From NCBI RefSeq assembly GCF_024220585.1, contig NZ_JAMXKF010000004.1, positions 186,001-250,000 on the forward strand: 64,000 nucleotides of DNA. Reading direction: 5' to 3'. Positions within the stretch are counted from its first letter, which is position 1; each line of letters begins with the position of its first letter. Shown here piece by piece: positions 18,508 through 27,361 of the stretch. The notes under the pieces were generated by a model. It worked only from the letters and a program-made list of their open reading frames with translations, ran no database searches and was not told where the DNA came from. The stretch is from Dyadobacter diqingensis. GTDB taxonomy: Bacteria > Bacteroidota > Bacteroidia > Cytophagales > Spirosomataceae. The position numbers were made by a program, and so were the translations under genes.

Positions 18508-19989
18508 ATGAGATCGTTTCCGGAACGTTTTGACATACTCATTGTTGGCGGCGGTCCTGCCGGTGTTACGGCTGCGATCCGTTTGCTGGATCTGGGACAT
18601 AGCGTGGGTTTGATTGAGCAGGAGATTTTTCCCCGGCAGCAAATCGGAGAGTCACTCTCGCCCGGCATACGGAATATCTTTTCCTATCTGGGTGCCGGAG
18701 AACTTTTAGATGATAATCATTACCTCAATAACATACCAGCCCGCGTGCATTGGGAGACCGAAAGGGCGGTTTATATCAGTGCTGAGCAGAGAGCTTCGGG
18801 TATTGTGGTGGACAGGGGGATGCTGGATCAGCAGTTATTGGAATTGGCGCGGAGCAAAGGTCTGCATGTTTTTCAACCGGCAAAATTAATCTCGTCGCTT
18901 TACGACGATGGTGTCTGGAAACTGGATGTGAAAGACGGATCATTTATTCGCACTGTTTTCAGCACCGTTGTGTTCGATGCGCGTGGGCGAAAAGGGTCTC
19001 TATTGCATGAACGACTGGAAACCGCACCACCCTCAGTAGCCATTTGGACCCACGTTCCGGCGCAGATGATGCCTCTGGAAACGCGTATCGAGGCTATTGA
19101 CGAGGGATGGTTATGGGGCTCTCCCGTCGTTGGTAACCGATACCGGGTGATGGCTTTCACGGATTCAGACGCCGTGAAAGGAAAAAAACTTTCGGCGCAT
19201 TTTTTGGCGATGGTTGGCAAAGCCGGGCTTTTTGAAGCTGTTGATGGTCAATTACATGGGGACGAACTGCAAACCTGCCCGGTCACTTCGTTTATCCATA
19301 AAGAACCCTGGGACAGACAGTTTATAAAAATTGGGGAAGCGGCCTTTACACTTGACCCTCTGTCGTCTACTGGCGTGGAAAAAGCGATGCGCTTTGCCAT
19401 GCAAACGGCAGTTGCGGTTCACACGTTACTCCGGTATCATGAACGTTCTGTTGCGCGGGATTTTTATGAAGATAAGTTGATAGAATCGGCGGTAAACCAT
19501 GCGCGCTGGACAGCCGCTTATTATGAAAGCTCGCGGTTTTCAAAAGAGAATCATGCTTTTTGGTACAAAAGAGCCAATTTTCAGTTGAGCGGATCAAAGG
19601 AGTCCAACGATTTTACCAGACAGTTTTCTCAGAAGTTCAGCCAGCCGCTTTCGGTTCACGCAGTGAAGAAACCACCCGCGATTCCCGTGAACCCGCTTAT
19701 GGATTATTTAAGGGACAAACCGGTCAGGTTATCGCCGAGGCTGACATACAGCGATGAGTTTGCCGTGACAGGTGACCGGGTAGAAATCAAGCGTGCCTTG
19801 AATCATCCTGCACTGGAAAACCCGGTGGTTTATTTGAATCAGACAGAACTCAATCCGCTATTGGGCCAGTTGTCGGAAGGGGTAACCTATGGCCGCCTGA
19901 CAGACATTTGGAGTAAATCACTTCGTCGGGACGATGCAAAAAAGATAATAACCTTTTTATGGAGTCGTGCCATTTTTCTTTCGGATTGA
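18508..19989 (+). CDS. FAD-dependent LodB/tryptophan-halogenase-like oxidoreductase, copy 1
   Basis: The 493-residue flavoprotein has an N-terminal FAD-binding GGGPAG motif (residues about 12-17) and the later FAD motif GEAAFTLDPLSSTGVEKAM typical of the tryptophan halogenase/geranylgeranyl-reductase-like group that includes LodB, GoxB and QhpG. I see no clear WxWxIP halogenase motif. LodB-like proteins are needed to form CTQ in LodA-type partners. The placement directly after the radical SAM gene suggests it serves LodA-like copy 1. Its C-terminal 110 residues (after about 385) are longer than in copy 2 and unassigned. An 89-bp gap precedes the second LodA/LodB pair. Confidence 0.82.
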   Translation: MRSFPERFDILIVGGGPAGVTAAIRLLDLGHSVGLIEQEIFPRQQIGESLSPGIRNIFSYLGAGELLDDNHYLNNIPARVHWETERAVYISAEQRASGIVVDRGMLDQQLLELARSKGLHVFQPAKLISSLYDDGVWKLDVKDGSFIRTVFSTVVFDARGRKGSLLHERLETAPPSVAIWTHVPAQMMPLETRIEAIDEGWLWGSPVVGNRYRVMAFTDSDAVKGKKLSAHFLAMVGKAGLFEAVDGQLHGDELQTCPVTSFIHKEPWDRQFIKIGEAAFTLDPLSSTGVEKAMRFAMQTAVAVHTLLRYHERSVARDFYEDKLIESAVNHARWTAAYYESSRFSKENHAFWYKRANFQLSGSKESNDFTRQFSQKFSQPLSVHAVKKPPAIPVNPLMDYLRDKPVRLSPRLTYSDEFAVTGDRVEIKRALNHPALENPVVYLNQTELNPLLGQLSEGVTYGRLTDIWSKSLRRDDAKKIITFLWSRAIFLSD

Positions 19990-20078
19990 TTTTATCAATT
20001 AAGCGTTTTTTGAAATCGTAACATTTATTCTGGTTAACTGCTTTTTAAGAAAATTTTACCACCTCTTTAACATATACA

Positions 20079-21989
20079 ATGAGCTCAACGATCAAATCAG
20101 TTGCCATCTACCCTCCGCTAGGCGTTGCCAGGGTAGGAAATTCGAATGAATATTTTTTTGCTTCGGAAATACCCGGTCATCCGGCCATTCCGGAAAACGG
20201 GTATAAGGATGATCTTGGAAGAGTGAAGAAGCAAGCCGTACGTTTTCGCATTTATGGATTGGATGCAGATGGAAATGTTGTCAGGGAAATAACGGGTGAT
20301 GATGCCACGATCAGCTGGCGGGCGCATATTGCCAACCGGAAAGCAGGCTGGTACCAGTTTTTGAACGCACTCGATTTGCCAGGTTTGGGCATTCCTTCGG
20401 CTTTTCGGAACAGTGATGTTACCGGGATTAACCGGTCAAAGCTTATCATTGATCCGGGGGCACGCACCATCAGCGGAAAAAACGTAACGGGGCCTGAATA
20501 TCATTTTACCGGGGGTAAATTTTATGAACTGGAAGTGCCGTTGGGAGAGGTGCAGACGGATGAAAAAGGCCGGCTTGTCTTTTTGGGCGGCGACGGTAAA
20601 TCTGCCTCTTATACCAATGCCCCCGCAATCACTTTTGCCAATAACGATGGCTGGCACGATGATGTATCCGATGGAACAATACGCGCAACCGTAGATTTTG
20701 AAGGCGAAACTTTTGAAGCCACGCCCGCGATGGTGGTGGTAACACCTCCCAATTTCGGTCAGGGACTATACTCTGTGGTGACTATGTATGACGTCGTTAG
20801 TGATCTGTACATCCGCAACGGCTGGTTACAGAAACCGACTGATATTGTTTTTTATGAACACATCTATCCAATTCTGGAACGCACGGTGCAGACGCAATGG
20901 GTGAATGAGGGTTTTTATATACTTTTCGGGCAAAACTCGCCCAGCGATTTTACCGCAGATGACCTGTTAAAGAAATTGTCGGATCCTGCTGAAAGCACCA
21001 GGGAAATACGTGATAAAGTATTCAACTGGTACCGGAAGCCCGATGGGGATCAATATGAACCGGAAAAAATTCCGCCATTTTACGGCGATGCTTTTGGTGA
21101 TTATGAGGCTTTGCCAAATGTAGACTTACCGCTGACAGTGACCCAATATGAATGCATGGAACGCTGGGCAAAAGGCGATTTTACGACAGGTAAGCCACTT
21201 GGAATTATTCCTTTTGACGATCTTAACCCGGCCGAACAAACGGCAGCACTTAACCGTGCACCTTTAGAAGAATGTCTTGGAGGGCCTTTTCATCCGGGTA
21301 TTGAGATCACCTGGCCTTTCCGTAACCTGATTTTTTGGGATCAGCCATTCAGAATAAAAATACTTCCGGAGAACGAAACGCCTGCTGATGACTATGGCCC
21401 GTTGCTTTCTCCTGCCATTGCGCTGGCTGCCAAGGGACCCCTTGATGGAAGCGGTCCCGGCTCGTTAAGCCGGTGGCTGGGTGTGCCCTGGCAAACTGAT
21501 GAGGCAAGTTGTCTTTCAGGTTATGATCCGTCATTGTATCTTACCATACCGTCATTCTGGGCGGCGCGGGTTCCGAATCAGGTATTGTCAAAAGACAGTT
21601 TTACCCGTCTTTCAGATACAGGTATGAACGATGCGCAGCGATTGAAACACCTGGACTATCGTCAGGACTGGCTGCGTGACTTTGGTTCTCAATATCAATC
21701 CAAGATCAATAAAATGGTTAAACGCTGGCATGAGCTGGGTATTATTGTACAACACCCACTTCCGCAAACAGGTACTACTAAATGGCTGCCTGAAAAACTT
21801 TGGGTGGAATCAGATCGGGTAGGTTTTACCGAAGATGATCCAACCTACAAACAGGTATTGGAGGCTGAAAATGCGACACCGCGGGTGGTGCATGAAGCCG
21901 TTGTCTTATTGAAAACAGTTGCGGGAGACACGGAAAACCCTGCAAGACCGGAACGTAAAAGACGTAGCTTTCGCAGGGATGAGAGATAA
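20079..21989 (+). CDS. LodA/GoxA-like CTQ-dependent oxidase homologue, copy 2
   Basis: The 636-residue protein has all the LodA/GoxA landmarks I know: IYPPLGVARVGNS at the N-terminus, ECLGGPFHPGIEITW (Cys399, corresponding to LodA Cys448) and LGVPWQTDEASC with Asp474 and Cys478 at the LodA Asp512/Cys516 spacing. PSFWAARVPN carries Trp494, the likely CTQ tryptophan. Known members oxidise the epsilon-amino group of lysine (LodA) or glycine (GoxA) and release hydrogen peroxide. The Cys-Trp gap here is 16 residues. The following LodB-like gene starts immediately after the stop. Being canonical, this copy probably forms CTQ with the flavoprotein alone. The C-terminus is Arg-rich, and no signal peptide is seen. 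The substrate is unknown. Confidence 0.88.
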   Translation: MSSTIKSVAIYPPLGVARVGNSNEYFFASEIPGHPAIPENGYKDDLGRVKKQAVRFRIYGLDADGNVVREITGDDATISWRAHIANRKAGWYQFLNALDLPGLGIPSAFRNSDVTGINRSKLIIDPGARTISGKNVTGPEYHFTGGKFYELEVPLGEVQTDEKGRLVFLGGDGKSASYTNAPAITFANNDGWHDDVSDGTIRATVDFEGETFEATPAMVVVTPPNFGQGLYSVVTMYDVVSDLYIRNGWLQKPTDIVFYEHIYPILERTVQTQWVNEGFYILFGQNSPSDFTADDLLKKLSDPAESTREIRDKVFNWYRKPDGDQYEPEKIPPFYGDAFGDYEALPNVDLPLTVTQYECMERWAKGDFTTGKPLGIIPFDDLNPAEQTAALNRAPLEECLGGPFHPGIEITWPFRNLIFWDQPFRIKILPENETPADDYGPLLSPAIALAAKGPLDGSGPGSLSRWLGVPWQTDEASCLSGYDPSLYLTIPSFWAARVPNQVLSKDSFTRLSDTGMNDAQRLKHLDYRQDWLRDFGSQYQSKINKMVKRWHELGIIVQHPLPQTGTTKWLPEKLWVESDRVGFTEDDPTYKQVLEAENATPRVVHEAVVLLKTVAGDTENPARPERKRRSFRRDER

Positions 21990-23135
21990 ATGAAAAACGA
22001 TATTTCTGTATTGATTGCCGGTGGAGGGCCTGCGGGTATCGCTACTGCACTGAGCCTTGTGAACAGAGGCATAGCATGCATGATTGTGGAACCTGAAATG
22101 CCGGCTGATTATAAGGTTGGCGAGACCATTCCGCCCAATGCTAAACCGATGCTTATCAGATCCGGGATCGACCAGTTATTGGCCGATCCCGCACATCTGC
22201 CTTGTTATGGGAACAGTTTTATCTGGGGAAGTGACATCCCGGCCGAGACGCATTTTTTTACACAAACCTACCAACAAGGTTGGCATATTGACCGGACTTT
22301 TTTTGAACGGCAACTACGACGGCATGCCTTATCCAAAGGTGTTGCCTGGTTGCAGGGAGAACGGGTAATACATTGTGAAAAACAGGAAAACGGATGGGAA
22401 GTGAGCTTACAGGGTGACGGAAATAGCCGGTCAATAACCTGTGATTTTCTGGTTGATGCCACCGGGCGAAGTTGCCGGATAGCCCGCTTACTGGGATTGC
22501 AACGTACGCGCCTGGATGCACTGACAGGCATTTCTGCTATGATGACAACGGAGAAAAACATACAGCCATATCATACCTACATTGAAGCGACGGTGAATGG
22601 CTGGTGGTACGCGGCACCTTTGTCTGACAAAAAACTTTCCGTGGCTTTTATGACGGATGCCGATCTGATGGACAAACAGATGCAGCAGCCAGGCTATTTT
22701 CTGGAAAATGCAGCAGAGACTTCGCTGATAGGCTCTTTATTAGAAGGAAGATTACAGACAGAAAATATCCAGATAAATCTACATCCGGCTTCCACGTCGT
22801 TACTCCGGCAGCGGTTCGGCGATTCGTGGCTGGCCGTAGGCGATGCTGCCTATGCTTTTGACCCATTATCTTCTTATGGTATTGTATCAGCACTGGAAGG
22901 AGGTTATTACGCAGGTCATGCCATCGCCGATGCCTTATCAGGAGAATCGGATGCTTTGCCGGCTTATGACGGGATCATCAGTCAGGCTTTTCATATTTAT
23001 CTGAAAATGCATGCACAGCAATATCAGTTGGAGCGGCGGTGGGAAGCGTCGGGTTTTTGGCAGAGACGTCAGCAACCATTCGTGGATGACTTAAAAACAG
23101 TCGCCCCGTTCTCTCAGCGTTTCCCGACGATCTAA
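21990..23135 (+). CDS. FAD-dependent LodB/GoxB-like oxidoreductase, copy 2
   Basis: The 381-residue flavoprotein abuts the stop of LodA-like copy 2 with no gap, the pairing usual for LodA/LodB and GoxA/GoxB. FAD-binding features are GGGPAGIATALSL near residues 10-22, a DATGRSCRIARLLG segment near 150-165 and VGDAAYAFDPLSSYGIVSALEGG near 285-307. In studied systems the LodB-type protein is required post-translationally to make the quinone in LodA. This copy is shorter than copy 1, close to the usual LodB length. It ends the six-gene run, and the next gene is on the opposite strand 24 bp away. Confidence 0.87.
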   Translation: MKNDISVLIAGGGPAGIATALSLVNRGIACMIVEPEMPADYKVGETIPPNAKPMLIRSGIDQLLADPAHLPCYGNSFIWGSDIPAETHFFTQTYQQGWHIDRTFFERQLRRHALSKGVAWLQGERVIHCEKQENGWEVSLQGDGNSRSITCDFLVDATGRSCRIARLLGLQRTRLDALTGISAMMTTEKNIQPYHTYIEATVNGWWYAAPLSDKKLSVAFMTDADLMDKQMQQPGYFLENAAETSLIGSLLEGRLQTENIQINLHPASTSLLRQRFGDSWLAVGDAAYAFDPLSSYGIVSALEGGYYAGHAIADALSGESDALPAYDGIISQAFHIYLKMHAQQYQLERRWEASGFWQRRQQPFVDDLKTVAPFSQRFPTI

Positions 23136-23159
23136 ATAGAAATTTTAAAGGGAAACAGT

Positions 23160-23375
23160 TTAGTTGACCACTTTTTTAGGGGCAATTAGAAAATAGAGCA
23201 ATGCGCCCAGGAAAGGCAAAGCAAGAATTACGATCAGCCATACGAGTTTGTCGATTTTGTTTTGGAAGGAGCTTCGCAGCACATCGATGAGCGCGTACAG
23301 AAAGGGAAATGAGAACACCAGAATTACGATCAGTACTTCAAATCCGCTAAGGCCCATGAATGTTAAAATGCTCAT
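23160..23375 (-). CDS. Small two-TM protein with PLDc_N-type domain
   Basis: The 71-residue membrane protein has two hydrophobic segments (about 10-30 and 43-63) separated by a short basic loop (SSFQNKIDKLVW). It matches the small PLDc_N family (N-terminal region of phospholipase D/cardiolipin synthase-like proteins), including the W-hydrophobic-P-hydrophobic-G pattern in the second segment and a basic C-terminus. Function is unknown; stand-alone copies are common in Bacteroidota. It converges on the end of the LodB-like gene. Confidence 0.75.
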   Translation of the reverse strand: MSILTFMGLSGFEVLIVILVFSFPFLYALIDVLRSSFQNKIDKLVWLIVILALPFLGALLYFLIAPKKVVN

Positions 23376-23495
23376 ATCTGATTGGTTTTATGTTGCTTCT
23401 AAAAATAGGAAAAATTCAGAAATAATTTTGTAACTCATATTAAATATTGGATACTTATGTTTAAGCATGTTGCGGCAGAGAACAGTAAAAACCAA

Positions 23496-23539
23496 AACAA
23501 GTGATCCGCATGTCACCCTGGACATGCGGATCACTTGTT
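23496..23539 (-). terminator. Strong bidirectional terminator
   Basis: Arm AACAAGTGATCCGCATGTC (23496-23514) pairs perfectly with its complement at 23521-23539 around a 6-nt loop, giving a 19-bp stem. Reading the minus strand, a T-rich tract follows. It lies 17 bp beyond the hydrolase stop. Confidence 0.85.
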
Positions 23540-23556
23540 CAATAATTGCTCAAAAT

Positions 23557-24351
23557 TTATTTGGTCCCACCATTATTATTAGCTGCTTCGATAATCACAT
23601 TCGCAACGGCTTGCGGCTGAGACATAAAAATCACGTGACTTCCCTTTACTTCTGTGATTTTTGTGTTTGAACGTTTGTACATATTGATCTGTATCTGAGG
23701 TACGATACTTTTATCTTCGGTCGCAACGATGCCATAACTTGGTTTGGTTTTCCAGGCTGCATTTGTTATCGGTGTAACAAAACTGGCTGCAACGATCGGC
23801 TGCTGGGAGTCATACATGAAATCCGTTTCTTCCTGGCTAAGATCGGCTGCAAAACCGGCTCTGAATTTTGCTTTGTCGTAATAAAGGAACCCTTTGTCGT
23901 CAGGTTTTCCTAATCCGCTTTCAGGTGCGGCAGGCAGTGAAGTTGCCCATTTTAACGTGTTTTCACCTTTGTCCGGCTGGAAAGCGGCAACATATACCAG
24001 CGCTGCAACTTTTGGATTGACACCTGCCTCTGTGATTACAGTTCCTCCCCAGGAATGTCCAACCAGGATAACGGGACCATCCTGTCTGTCAATGATGCGA
24101 TTCGTAGCATCCACGTCTGCCTGAAGAGAGGTAAGCGGATTCTGCACAACAGATACATGATAACCTTTATTTACCAGGATATGGTGGATGCTTTTCCAGC
24201 CAGACCCGTCGGCGAAAGCGCCGTGAACAATGACAATATTTTTAACAGCCTGTGCCTGTGATACGGTGCTGGTGCCGAATGCTGCGAATAAAATGAACAA
24301 TGAGGCCAATAAACTACTTTTGATTTTGCTGCTTAAGATTGAGTTTTTCAT
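23557..24351 (-). CDS. Secreted alpha/beta hydrolase
   Basis: The 264-residue protein has a hydrophobic N-terminal signal (residues about 10-34, ending SQAQA) and an alpha/beta-hydrolase fold. IVIVHGAFADGSGW near 40-52 forms the oxyanion region, GHSWGG carries the likely nucleophile Ser100, and KGSHVIFMSQP near the C-terminus carries the likely catalytic His. Similar proteins are annotated as esterases or salicylate-esterase-like hydrolases; the substrate is not known. An AraC regulator gene lies upstream on the same strand, and a Bacteroidota-type promoter precedes it. Confidence 0.85.
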   Translation of the reverse strand: MKNSILSSKIKSSLLASLFILFAAFGTSTVSQAQAVKNIVIVHGAFADGSGWKSIHHILVNKGYHVSVVQNPLTSLQADVDATNRIIDRQDGPVILVGHSWGGTVITEAGVNPKVAALVYVAAFQPDKGENTLKWATSLPAAPESGLGKPDDKGFLYYDKAKFRAGFAADLSQEETDFMYDSQQPIVAASFVTPITNAAWKTKPSYGIVATEDKSIVPQIQINMYKRSNTKITEVKGSHVIFMSQPQAVANVIIEAANNNGGTK

Positions 24352-24387
24352 CTTGTTTGTTATCGATAGGTGATGTTTGAATTAACG

Positions 24388-24412
24388 ATACAAAGGTGCG
24401 GCAAAAGACAGG
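24388..24412 (-). promoter_or_regulatory. Predicted promoter of the alpha/beta hydrolase gene
   Basis: On the minus strand TTTTGCCGCACCTTTGTATC matches the usual Bacteroidota -7 region (CACCTTTG, close to TAnnTTTG), about 40 bp upstream of the start codon. The remaining gap up to the AraC gene (24413-24596) holds only an unsupported 70-codon frame. Confidence 0.4.
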
Positions 24413-24596
24413 AGCGGAAAATGCGCAGAGTTCCCGAAGAATTGTAAATATTTCCCATTTGACTGAAATCTGGGTTTTAAAATCTCGAAATCGACCGTTT
24501 CGGCGGGATTATAGCTCTTGTCAAAGCGGACAAAAAGAGAAAGCACCTGGTCATTAATCAATAACAACCAGGTACCGTTTTCGGGAAAATACAATA

Positions 24597-25457
24597 TTAT
24601 AATTCGATTAGCGGCAAAACTTTGTCGTTCCGGAATTGAAGCGGCGACTGTGAAGTATGTTTTTTGAAGAAATTGCTGAAATAAGCAGGGTCTGTAAAGC
24701 CAAGTTCGTAAGTGATCTGCTTCACTGACTTGTCGGTATAAAACAGCAGGCGTTTTGCTTCCACCAGTATGCGCTCGTGAATCACTTGCACCGGTGTTTT
24801 GTCGTTGTATAGAGCGAAAATATTGGACAAGGTTTTGGGAGACTTATTCAACCTTTCGGCATAATAGTTGACAGAATGGTCCGTCCGGAAATTAGTTTCG
24901 ACCAGGATGTTAAATTTCCGGAAAACATCGAGTCTCTGATCCCGCAGTTTCGGGTCGGGGACATATTTCGAAGTGGCGAGTTTTGTGACAATAATGATCA
25001 GCCGTTTCAAAAGCATCAGCAGCATATCACTTTGAATATGGTCCTTCGTGTTTAGTTCTTCCGTAAATATGTCAAGCAGCAATTTGAGCCTGTACTGAGC
25101 GGGATCGTCGAGACTGATAAAAAGCAGGTCGCCCATGCCAAAAAGAAATCCGACACAGCTCACTTCGGTGTCATGGTCGATGATGCAATAAAACTCCCGG
25201 TTAAATTGCCAGGCAACGATATCTTCCGGTCGCTCAAAATAGAACGTCTGGTCGAACATCAGGGGAAGTATCGTTTGGGGCATAAACTGGTGGGTTACAC
25301 CATCAATCGTTACGGCTTGCTGTTCGCCCTGATTCCAGGCTATCGTAAAATATTTTCTTTCACGGTCCCGCGTGTAAAATTGTCTGTCAAAGTCATTTTC
25401 TTTACTGATAAGCAGCAGATCGCCGCCGGTTTTATGGTCTTTGATAATGAGTTTCAT
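24597..25457 (-). CDS. AraC family transcriptional regulator
   Basis: The 286-residue protein has an N-terminal cupin-like sensing region (residues about 1-150) and a C-terminal double helix-turn-helix of the AraC type. SVNYYAERLNKSPKTLSNIFALY is the first helix pair, and SVKQITYELGFTDPAYFSNFFKKHTSQSPLQFR the second (shown here only as landmarks). It lies between two secreted alpha/beta hydrolase genes, one downstream on the same strand and one divergent, and could control both. A TACTTTTG -7 box at 25526-25533 on the minus strand lies about 70 bp before its start. Confidence 0.9.
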   Translation of the reverse strand: MKLIIKDHKTGGDLLLISKENDFDRQFYTRDRERKYFTIAWNQGEQQAVTIDGVTHQFMPQTILPLMFDQTFYFERPEDIVAWQFNREFYCIIDHDTEVSCVGFLFGMGDLLFISLDDPAQYRLKLLLDIFTEELNTKDHIQSDMLLMLLKRLIIIVTKLATSKYVPDPKLRDQRLDVFRKFNILVETNFRTDHSVNYYAERLNKSPKTLSNIFALYNDKTPVQVIHERILVEAKRLLFYTDKSVKQITYELGFTDPAYFSNFFKKHTSQSPLQFRNDKVLPLIEL

Positions 25458-25774
25458 GAATGGCTAAATCAGGTTCGATAATTAAACCGGATATTTAAAT
25501 CCGGCAATAGTAATTGGTTTTTCAGCAAAAGTACATATTTCACAGTCACCAGAATAGTCATTGCCCCGTCCTGCATCGATGATAATTTTCAACTTTGCAG
25601 TAGATAACCGTTATAATCTATGAAGTAATCAGGAGATCAGGCTGGGCGGCTAATCAGGTATCTGGTCACAGCGGTGCCGTTCTTCCTAAAATGAATATCA
25701 CTGTGGACTAAACAACAATGAAATGTTCGATAAATACTTTATTTTTATGACGACCTAATAAACTGAATTCCTCT
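25458..25774. promoter_or_regulatory. Divergent promoter region, araC-like gene and alpha/beta hydrolase
   Basis: This 317-bp region holds a minus-strand TACTTTTG element (25526-25533) for the regulator and AT-rich sequence before the + strand hydrolase (near 25725-25765). No gene is supported. Confidence 0.35.
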
Positions 25775-26635
25775 ATGTTGAAAAGAATATTGATAACCTT
25801 ACTCGTTTTTCCATTTCTGCATTCCGCTTTTGCACAAGCGACGTTACCGGTTGCTGCATCCGGAACAACGGCCTATGGCAGCAATACCAAAGCGGGAAAG
25901 TATGCTGATTTGAGAGGATTCAAAATGTACTATGAAGTTTATGGTACCGGTAAACCCATGCTGTTTATTCACGGAAATGGTGGCTCCATCAAGGATTTTA
26001 AAAACCAGATTCCATATTTCTCGAAAAATTACAAGGTAATTGTTGCGGACAGCCGCGCACAGGGGAAGTCTGTGGATAACAGCGACTCGCTTTCCTATGA
26101 AATGATGGCTGACGACTTTAACGCTTTGCTTAACAAACTTGGAGTAGATTCATGTTATGTGGTGGGGTGGAGCGACGGCGGTATCAACGGCCTGCTTTTG
26201 GCGAAGCGTAATCCTGAAAAAGTTAAAAAACTGGCGATCACCGGTGCAAATCTTTGGCCGGATACTACGGCACTTGAACCAGCACTTTGGCAATGGATTG
26301 TGTCCGGAAATGATAGTTTGGCCCGGGTGCCGCAAACTCCGGAGGTTAAAGCCCAAAAGAAGCTTCTGAATTTGATGATATTCAACCCGCACATCACAAC
26401 TGCCGATTTAAAAATGGTCAAATGTCCTACGCTGGTGATCGGAGGTGACAACGACGTAATTCTTCCAAAACATACGATGGTAATCGCAGAGGCCATTCCG
26501 AAATCTTATCTTTGGATCTTACCAAATTCCGGGCACTCGACACTGGTTGTTTATAAAGATATATTCAACGGCGTGGTCGGTGATTTCTTTAAAAAGCCGT
26601 ATCGGAAAGAGAAAGGATTGTCTCAACTGGAATAA
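25775..26635 (+). CDS. Exported alpha/beta hydrolase
   Basis: The 286-residue protein has a signal peptide (MLKRILITLLVFPFLHSAFAQ) and an alpha/beta-hydrolase domain from about residue 45. MLFIHGNGG forms the oxyanion region, VVGWSDGG carries the likely nucleophile Ser133, VIGGDNDVILP the acidic residue and NSGHSTLV the catalytic His. The catalytic triad is thus complete. The substrate is unknown. The gene is divergent from the AraC gene. Confidence 0.87.
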   Translation: MLKRILITLLVFPFLHSAFAQATLPVAASGTTAYGSNTKAGKYADLRGFKMYYEVYGTGKPMLFIHGNGGSIKDFKNQIPYFSKNYKVIVADSRAQGKSVDNSDSLSYEMMADDFNALLNKLGVDSCYVVGWSDGGINGLLLAKRNPEKVKKLAITGANLWPDTTALEPALWQWIVSGNDSLARVPQTPEVKAQKKLLNLMIFNPHITTADLKMVKCPTLVIGGDNDVILPKHTMVIAEAIPKSYLWILPNSGHSTLVVYKDIFNGVVGDFFKKPYRKEKGLSQLE

Positions 26636-26761
26636 ATTTTAGAAAGCTTTATTTAAACCCACAGTTAATTCAAGTGCGTGATCCTGTGATACGGCTGGTA
26701 AGGGTTCCATAGGTTTTATGGGAAATTCCAAACATATGGCTAGTTTTACAAGGAAGTTATG

Positions 26762-26776
26762 GTAAACTAAATTTAC
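26762..26776. promoter_or_regulatory. Predicted MarR operator upstream of marR
   Basis: GTAAACTAAATTTAC fits the pattern GTAAA-N5-TTTAC that occurs three more times before the efflux operon. It lies 39 bp upstream of the marR start, just before a weak -7-like box, which suggests autoregulation. Confidence 0.6.
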
Positions 26777-26814
26777 TATGCTTTCGTTTGTAAAACCAGA
26801 ATGAATAACGAACA

Positions 26815-27264
26815 ATGGAAAACCATATCAATACCCGACTACTTTATAAGGTGATATATGTACTGAAAAGACTGACCGATGAGTGGGTGGAGGAGGCGAT
26901 CACGCAGTATGTACCTGGGTTTAAAGTTGGTTACATTCCGGTTTTTATGTGTATAGGCACCCAGGGGATTTCCAATAACGAGGTATCAAAGGAGCTGAAA
27001 ATAACGAAAATGGCGGCAAGTAAAACAATCAAGGAATTGTATGCGCTTAAACTGATAACCAGTGAAAAAGACCCGCTTGATGCCAGGTCGGAGCGGATAT
27101 TTCTGACCGAGAAAGGTTTGGAAGTCAGCGTTAAGATAAAACAGTCGGCGGACGAAATGGTTGGTGCATACCGCGAGGTTGTCGGCAATAAGAACTATGA
27201 CTCGGCTATTGATGTACTTTTGGCCATTACGCATTACCACGAGGAGATCAATCCGGGTAAATAA
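26815..27264 (+). CDS. MarR family transcriptional regulator
   Basis: The 149-residue protein has the MarR winged helix-turn-helix: GISNNEVSKELKITKMAASK (recognition region, near residues 50-70) followed by the wing with DPLDARSERIFLTEKG, and dimer helices at both ends. MarR proteins usually repress efflux genes and are released by small phenolic or toxic ligands. The next three genes encode a tripartite drug exporter, and the same palindrome (GTAAA-N5-TTTAC) lies before both units. I infer that this protein represses both itself and the efflux operon. Confidence 0.9.
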   Translation: MENHINTRLLYKVIYVLKRLTDEWVEEAITQYVPGFKVGYIPVFMCIGTQGISNNEVSKELKITKMAASKTIKELYALKLITSEKDPLDARSERIFLTEKGLEVSVKIKQSADEMVGAYREVVGNKNYDSAIDVLLAITHYHEEINPGK

Positions 27265-27306
27265 CATTCATCTCCAATCTGTCCTTTATTTTTCTGTGAA
27301 AAAATG

Positions 27307-27321
27307 GTAAACTTATTTTAC
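27307..27321. promoter_or_regulatory. Predicted MarR operator 1 of the efflux operon
   Basis: GTAAACTTATTTTAC fits GTAAA-N5-TTTAC and lies just upstream of the predicted -33 element. Confidence 0.6.
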
Positions 27322-27329
27322 TAAATTTA

Positions 27330-27361
27330 TTTGTTTTGGTAAACTTAGTTTACTACTTTTG
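27330..27361 (+). promoter_or_regulatory. Predicted promoter of the efflux operon
   Basis: TTTG at 27330-27333 and TACTTTTG at 27354-27361 match the Bacteroidota -33 and -7 elements with 20 nt between them. Two of the palindromic operators overlap or adjoin this promoter, so a bound regulator would block polymerase. Confidence 0.6.
27339..27353. promoter_or_regulatory. Predicted MarR operator 2 of the efflux operon
   Basis: GTAAACTTAGTTTAC is a near-perfect palindrome lying between the -33 and -7 elements. Confidence 0.65.

Noticed and set aside
18508-19989. True flavin-dependent tryptophan halogenase
   Set aside because: The general fold fits, but I could not see the halogenase WxWxIP motif, and the gene lies next to LodA-like genes, so a LodB-type role is more likely.
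24382-24594. 70-codon minus-strand frame between the AraC and hydrolase genes
   Set aside because: It overlaps the predicted promoter of the hydrolase and matches no family; codon use is unconvincing.
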